DNA of 17,609 nt from a bacterium. GTDB lineage: Bacteria; T1Sed10-126. Below are positions 14,583-17,609 of the stretch, one piece after another. Made by a program: the position numbers and the translations under genes. The stretch lies in contig PWOD01000039.1 of the NCBI GenBank assembly GCA_003557545.1, positions 1 through 17,609 on the forward strand. Reading direction: 5' to 3'. The number at the start of each line of letters is the position of its first letter. Position 1 is the first letter of the stretch. Under the pieces are notes generated by a model. That model had not been told where the DNA came from. It made no database searches and worked only from the letters and a program-made list of their open reading frames with translations.

Positions 14583-15440
14583 TTAATCAACTTCCATTTT
14601 AGCCGTTTGCTGGTCGGTAATTGACAGCAAAGTTTGATAGGAGTTAGGTAGAAAAACCCTGTCTGCCGGATTTTTGGTGATTGTATCGAAACCCTGGATA
14701 AATTTCTGGGCGATCAAGATTTCAGCTGCCTTCTCCGAACCCACCTGTTGGGCCAGTTCATCCAGATAGTTCTTCTCCGCTTCGGCAATTATTTTTAAAG
14801 CCTTGGCGTGACCTGAAGCCCGCTTAATATCAGCCTGTTTATCGGCTTCAGCGACTGTAACCGTAGCTTCAGCGTCACCTTCAGCTTCAGCAACACGGGC
14901 CCGGCGGCGGCGCTCGGCATCCATCTGTTGGTTCATTGAACGCCGGGTCTCCCGGTCAATATCAAGCTGACGTATCTCAACCCGTTTTATCTTAACCCCC
15001 CAGGACTCCCCTACTTCAAACAGTTCTTCAGCAATATTTTTATTTAGCCTGTCACGTTCAGAAAGCACCTCATCAAGTTCCATCCGGCCAATCTGGGAAC
15101 GTAAAGCATTCAGCGTGATATCAAATATTGCTGTAGGTAGTCGGTCGACTTCAAAAGCGGCTCTGGCGGGTTCGAAAATTCTCCAGTAAACGCTGGCATC
15201 AGCGCGAACTGTTACGTTGTCCCGGGTCTGTGTGGTACGGGGCTCAGTATCGGTCTGATGTTCCATAAGTTTCATATCAATATTATTATCTTTGACAGCT
15301 TTTTCCCAGTAATGCATTTCATGAAATTTTTCAATAAATGGAATCCTAAACCGAATTCCCGAATACTGAACACGGGCGAATTTATTAAATCTTTTTATGA
15401 TTCTGCAGTGCTGTTCCGGGATTGTATAGATGAATGACAT
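14583..15440 (-). CDS. SPFH/band 7 (stomatin-like) protein without N-terminal membrane helix
   Basis: The 285-residue product begins almost at once with the SPFH domain: I-Y-T-I-P-E-Q-H-C-R-I-I-K-R-F-N-K, then G-I-R-F-R-I-P-F-I. The domain continues through R-D-N-V-T-V-R-A-D-A-S-V-Y-W-R-I and ends near residue 165 with R-V-E-I-R-Q-L-D-I. A charged Ala/Glu-rich helix (about 165-235, A-E-A-E-G-D-A-E-A-T) follows and should drive oligomer formation, as in stomatin and flotillin. Most bacterial members start with a membrane helix or hairpin; none is visible here, so attachment may be peripheral. Two starts fit the AAGGAG site: GTG 15443 and ATG 15440. It lies 39 bases after add and is probably cotranscribed with it. 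No NfeD partner gene is adjacent. The molecular role is unknown. Confidence 0.88.
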   Translation of the reverse strand: MSFIYTIPEQHCRIIKRFNKFARVQYSGIRFRIPFIEKFHEMHYWEKAVKDNNIDMKLMEHQTDTEPRTTQTRDNVTVRADASVYWRIFEPARAAFEVDRLPTAIFDITLNALRSQIGRMELDEVLSERDRLNKNIAEELFEVGESWGVKIKRVEIRQLDIDRETRRSMNQQMDAERRRRARVAEAEGDAEATVTVAEADKQADIKRASGHAKALKIIAEAEKNYLDELAQQVGSEKAAEILIAQKFIQGFDTITKNPADRVFLPNSYQTLLSITDQQTAKMEVD

Positions 15441-15479
15441 CACACTCAGCTCCTTAAGATTAAATTAATCAACAGCTGC

Positions 15480-16508
15480 TTAATTTTCTTCAGAGATCGA
15501 ATCGAGTTGTTTAACCACCTTATGGAGAAGCCGGGATTTTTCCCTATAACTGAGAAAAGCCGATTTAAAACCATTAATTATCAGACGTTTGACATCCTCC
15601 AGATTAAGTTGATAGTTAGTTGTCGCAAGAAAAAACTCATCGGTAATTGTCGTATCACTAACCGTCCTATTGTCAGTATTGAGACTAACTCTCAGACCTC
15701 GTTGAAAATATTCAGGCAGAGGATGCTCCTCCAGCGAGGTAACCGCACCGGTCTGCAGATTACTTGTGAGACAGATTTCCAGGGGAATCCTATGATCATT
15801 TATATATTCCAGCAGATTTTCATCCTCCAGAAGGCGAACCCCATGACCGATTCGATGAGCCCCACAGTAATGAATAGCCTGATGAATACTTTTCGGGCCA
15901 AAATCTTCTCCCGCATGTACTGTCAGGTTAATATTATGGTTACGAACAAAATAAAAGGCCTCCAGGTGATTTTTGGGAGGGTTTCCCCGTTCCGCCCCGG
16001 CAAGATCCAACGCCACCACTCCCCGTCCCCAGTATTCTGCAACTTTTTCTGCCAGTAACATAGACTGAGATGGGGGGACATGTCGTAAGCCGGTTAAAAT
16101 AAGTCCGGTCGATATAGAAAACTCAGTACCGGCTGACTGCAATCCGCACAGTACGCTGTCAATAACCTGGTTAATCTGCAACCCACCTTCACAGTGCAAA
16201 AAAGGGGCAAATCGCACCTCGAGATGGCAGATATTTTCCTTACTGCAGTCCTCCACCAACTCATAAGCTGTCCGCTCAAGCCGTTCAGAACTCTGCAAAA
16301 GGCTGCAGGGAAGCTCAAACGATTTCAGATAATCAGGAAGACTGGTGGTCGAACTGGATACCTTCAGCTGCTGTTCAAGATCAGACGGTACCGACCGTCC
16401 ATCGTCTCGAAGAAAATCTGCCACAGTCGAAGGCCGCAGTGAACCATCAAGATGACAATGTAAATCGGTTTTAGGGAGAGTTTTTAATAACTGATAATCG
16501 ACCGGCAT
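15480..16508 (-). CDS. add: Adenosine deaminase family protein
   Basis: Adenosine deaminase converts adenosine or deoxyadenosine to inosine in purine salvage, using a zinc site in a TIM barrel. The 342-residue protein has H17 and H19 in D-L-H-C-H-L-D-G-S-L, H198 and the catalytic E201 in V-H-A-G-E-D-F-G-P, H222 in R-I-G-H-G-V-R, the L-T-S-N-L-Q-T-G-A-V segment, and zinc ligand D279 in L-N-T-D-N-R. The residue after that Asp is N280, where classical enzymes have a second Asp; I believe related Clostridium and Thermotoga proteins also carry N-T-D-N. The ATG at 16508 has AGGAG about 12 bases upstream. A promoter candidate lies at 16589-16617, so it can be expressed apart from dnaJ-rsmE. Aminodeoxyfutalosine or adenine deaminase activity is a less likely alternative. 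Confidence 0.9.
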   Translation of the reverse strand: MPVDYQLLKTLPKTDLHCHLDGSLRPSTVADFLRDDGRSVPSDLEQQLKVSSSTTSLPDYLKSFELPCSLLQSSERLERTAYELVEDCSKENICHLEVRFAPFLHCEGGLQINQVIDSVLCGLQSAGTEFSISTGLILTGLRHVPPSQSMLLAEKVAEYWGRGVVALDLAGAERGNPPKNHLEAFYFVRNHNINLTVHAGEDFGPKSIHQAIHYCGAHRIGHGVRLLEDENLLEYINDHRIPLEICLTSNLQTGAVTSLEEHPLPEYFQRGLRVSLNTDNRTVSDTTITDEFFLATTNYQLNLEDVKRLIINGFKSAFLSYREKSRLLHKVVKQLDSISEEN

Positions 16509-16579
16509 TCAAACACCAGCTCCTGAAAATTATATTGAGCAAGAAGTAACTTATGATAGCTCTTAAAAACTACATAATA

Positions 16580-16604
16580 GCTTGTAGAATTATGGCTTGT
16601 AGAA
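16580..16604. repeat. Direct repeat of 10 bases over the add promoter
   Basis: GCTTGTAGAA occurs at 16580-16589 and again at 16595-16604, a period of 15 bases. The copies flank and overlap the -10 element on the minus strand. They could be regulator half-sites, but could also be chance. Confidence 0.35.
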
Positions 16605-16617
16605 GCTGACAATTCAA
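16589..16617 (-). promoter_or_regulatory. Sigma-A-type promoter candidate for add
   Basis: On the minus strand TTGAAT (16617-16612) and CATAAT (16594-16589) are separated by exactly 17 bases. They match the consensus at 4 and 5 of 6 positions. It lies about 80 bases upstream of the add start. The rest of the 188-base rsmE-add gap holds no recognisable gene or terminator. Confidence 0.5.
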
Positions 16618-16696
16618 CCCGGATATCATAAACTAAATCAAACCCCTGCGAGGATAAACTCTACCGGTGAAAATGAAGATTCTGCAGAAAACTATT

Positions 16697-17401
16697 TTAA
16701 CTATTAAGATAATGCAGCCACAGGGTAGCCATCGCCACTGCAGCTGTTTCTGAACGGAGAATTTTCGGACCAAGGGTAACCGGAGTTGCCGGGAGCTGCT
16801 CTAAAAAGTTTTTTTCCTCTGAAGAAAAAGCTCCTTCCGGACCGATTATGATAGCCACGTGGCGAACTGATCCGGGGAAACTTTCGGCTGGATTAGCTCC
16901 ATCAGGATCACCATAAAAAAACTCTTCAACGTCAGCTGTCTTGGCTGGAAAACGGGAAAAATCAACCGGCTGATGAATACGCGGAGTCCAGTCACGCCCG
17001 GTAATTCGCGAGGAGTCTAACGCTATACGACTCCAACGTTCAACCTGGCGAGAAGGGTTTTTCGGTTGTCTAACGGTATAATCTGAAAGTAAGGGTAGAA
17101 AATCAGTTACCCCCAGTTCAGCACCCAGTTTAACTGTGGTTTCAAACTTTTTTTTTCGGGTCAGCGCCTGCAGCATCCACAGCTGATAACCGGGTTTTTC
17201 TGATGGCCTGCTGCTAATTTTTTTCAGTTTAAAAGGGGATATATCTAATATTTCAGTAGTCAGGACCCGCTCCGGGCCGGCAACCTCGATTATTTCACCA
17301 CTCCGAAGCCGTCTGACATTGGTTAGATAATGGACCCAGTAATCAGAATCAAGGGTGAAAAGCTGAGATTCTGGAACTCTATCTTGAAGATATATTTTCA
17401 T
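16697..17401 (-). CDS. rsmE: 16S rRNA (uracil-1498-N3)-methyltransferase
   Basis: RsmE is a SPOUT-fold enzyme that methylates U1498 of 16S rRNA in the 30S subunit. With the start at ATG 17401 the protein has 234 residues, close to the family norm of about 240. The N-terminal PUA-like part has H-Y-L-T-N-V-R-R-L-R-S-G-E. The L-W-M-L-Q-A-L-T-R-K-K-K-F-E segment, the I-I-G-P-E-G-A-F-S-S-E-E SAM-knot motif and the L-G-P-K-I-L-R-S-E-T-A-A-V-A motif are all characteristic. An in-frame extension back to 17470 would lie inside dnaJ and is rejected. The gene begins 4 bases after the dnaJ stop. In many Firmicutes prmA sits between dnaJ and rsmE; it is missing here. Confidence 0.94.
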   Translation of the reverse strand: MKIYLQDRVPESQLFTLDSDYWVHYLTNVRRLRSGEIIEVAGPERVLTTEILDISPFKLKKISSRPSEKPGYQLWMLQALTRKKKFETTVKLGAELGVTDFLPLLSDYTVRQPKNPSRQVERWSRIALDSSRITGRDWTPRIHQPVDFSRFPAKTADVEEFFYGDPDGANPAESFPGSVRHVAIIIGPEGAFSSEEKNFLEQLPATPVTLGPKILRSETAAVAMATLWLHYLNS

Positions 17402-17405
17402 TAAA

Positions 17406-17609
17406 TTAACCGGTGAAAACGTCACGAATTTTTTCAAAAACAGAACGTTCATCCGGTTTAATCTGCTCACCCCGAATTTCTGCCAGCTGCTCGAAGAGTT
17501 TTTCTTCTTCCTCGGTCAGGTCGGTTGGAGTTACAACCTTCACCTGAACGTAAAGGTCACCACGACCCCGGCGACGTAGATGATGAGCTCCCAGTTTTCT
17601 CATGACAAA
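17406..17609 (-). CDS. dnaJ: Chaperone DnaJ, C-terminal end (partial, cut by right edge)
   Basis: The last 67 codons of a type I DnaJ are present. They read F-V-M-R-K-L-G-A-H-H-L-R-R-R-G-R-G-D-L-Y-V-Q-V-K-V, then T-P-T-D-L-T-E-E-E-E-K-L-F-E-Q-L-A. This is the end of substrate-binding domain II and the start of the dimerisation tail of the Hsp40 co-chaperone. The J domain, zinc finger and promoter lie outside the window. The stop TAA at 17408-17406 is followed 4 bases later by rsmE. Confidence 0.93.
   Translation of the reverse strand, partial: FVMRKLGAHHLRRRGRGDLYVQVKVVTPTDLTEEEEKLFEQLAEIRGEQIKPDERSVFEKIRDVFTG

Noticed and set aside
15507-16058. Plus-strand open frame of 183 codons opposite add
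   Set aside because: The opposite strand encodes a clear adenosine deaminase with all catalytic residues; the plus-strand translation has no recognisable domain.

Overview
The window looks like chromosomal DNA of a low-to-moderate GC, Firmicutes-like bacterium, probably an anaerobe of the Halanaerobiales type. This placement is inferred from gene content: a minimal SufC-SufB pair with a short SufB, an ECF sigma factor with a zinc-finger anti-sigma gene, dnaJ-rsmE linkage, strong AGGAGG-type ribosome binding sites and tight gene packing. No rRNA, tRNA, CRISPR array, insertion sequence or phage gene was seen.

Left part (1-1496, all minus strand): an envelope-stress type regulatory set. In order of transcription it holds an exported Spy/CpxP-like protein, an ECF sigma factor, and a zinc-finger (zf-HC2) anti-sigma factor that runs off the left edge. 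The anti-sigma frame is broken at a run of seven A residues just before its H-x3-C-x2-C motif, and a -1 slip at the A AAA AAA heptamer would restore it.

1576-7451 (minus strand): a complete biotin operon, read as bioB-bioF-bioH-bioC-bioD-bioA. BioC and the BioH-like esterase make and release pimeloyl-ACP; BioF, BioA, BioD and BioB convert it to biotin. Genes overlap or nearly touch, except for a 151-base gap before bioC that holds a good extended -10 promoter.

7657-12038 (plus strand, divergent from the biotin operon): a C30 carotenoid cluster, crtP-aldH-crtN. It resembles the oxidised diapocarotenoid pathway of Staphylococcus and Methylomonas, but the squalene-type synthase crtM is not in the window.

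12137-13797 (minus strand, convergent with crtN): sufC-sufB, an Fe-S cluster assembly ATPase and scaffold. BioB, a radical SAM enzyme, is one likely client.

13798-14578: a mostly non-coding AT-rich stretch, then a small two-helix DUF4282 membrane protein on the plus strand, closed by a strong two-way terminator.

14583-17609 (minus strand): the 3' end of dnaJ, then rsmE, add (adenosine deaminase, with its own promoter) and an SPFH/band 7 protein without an obvious transmembrane segment.
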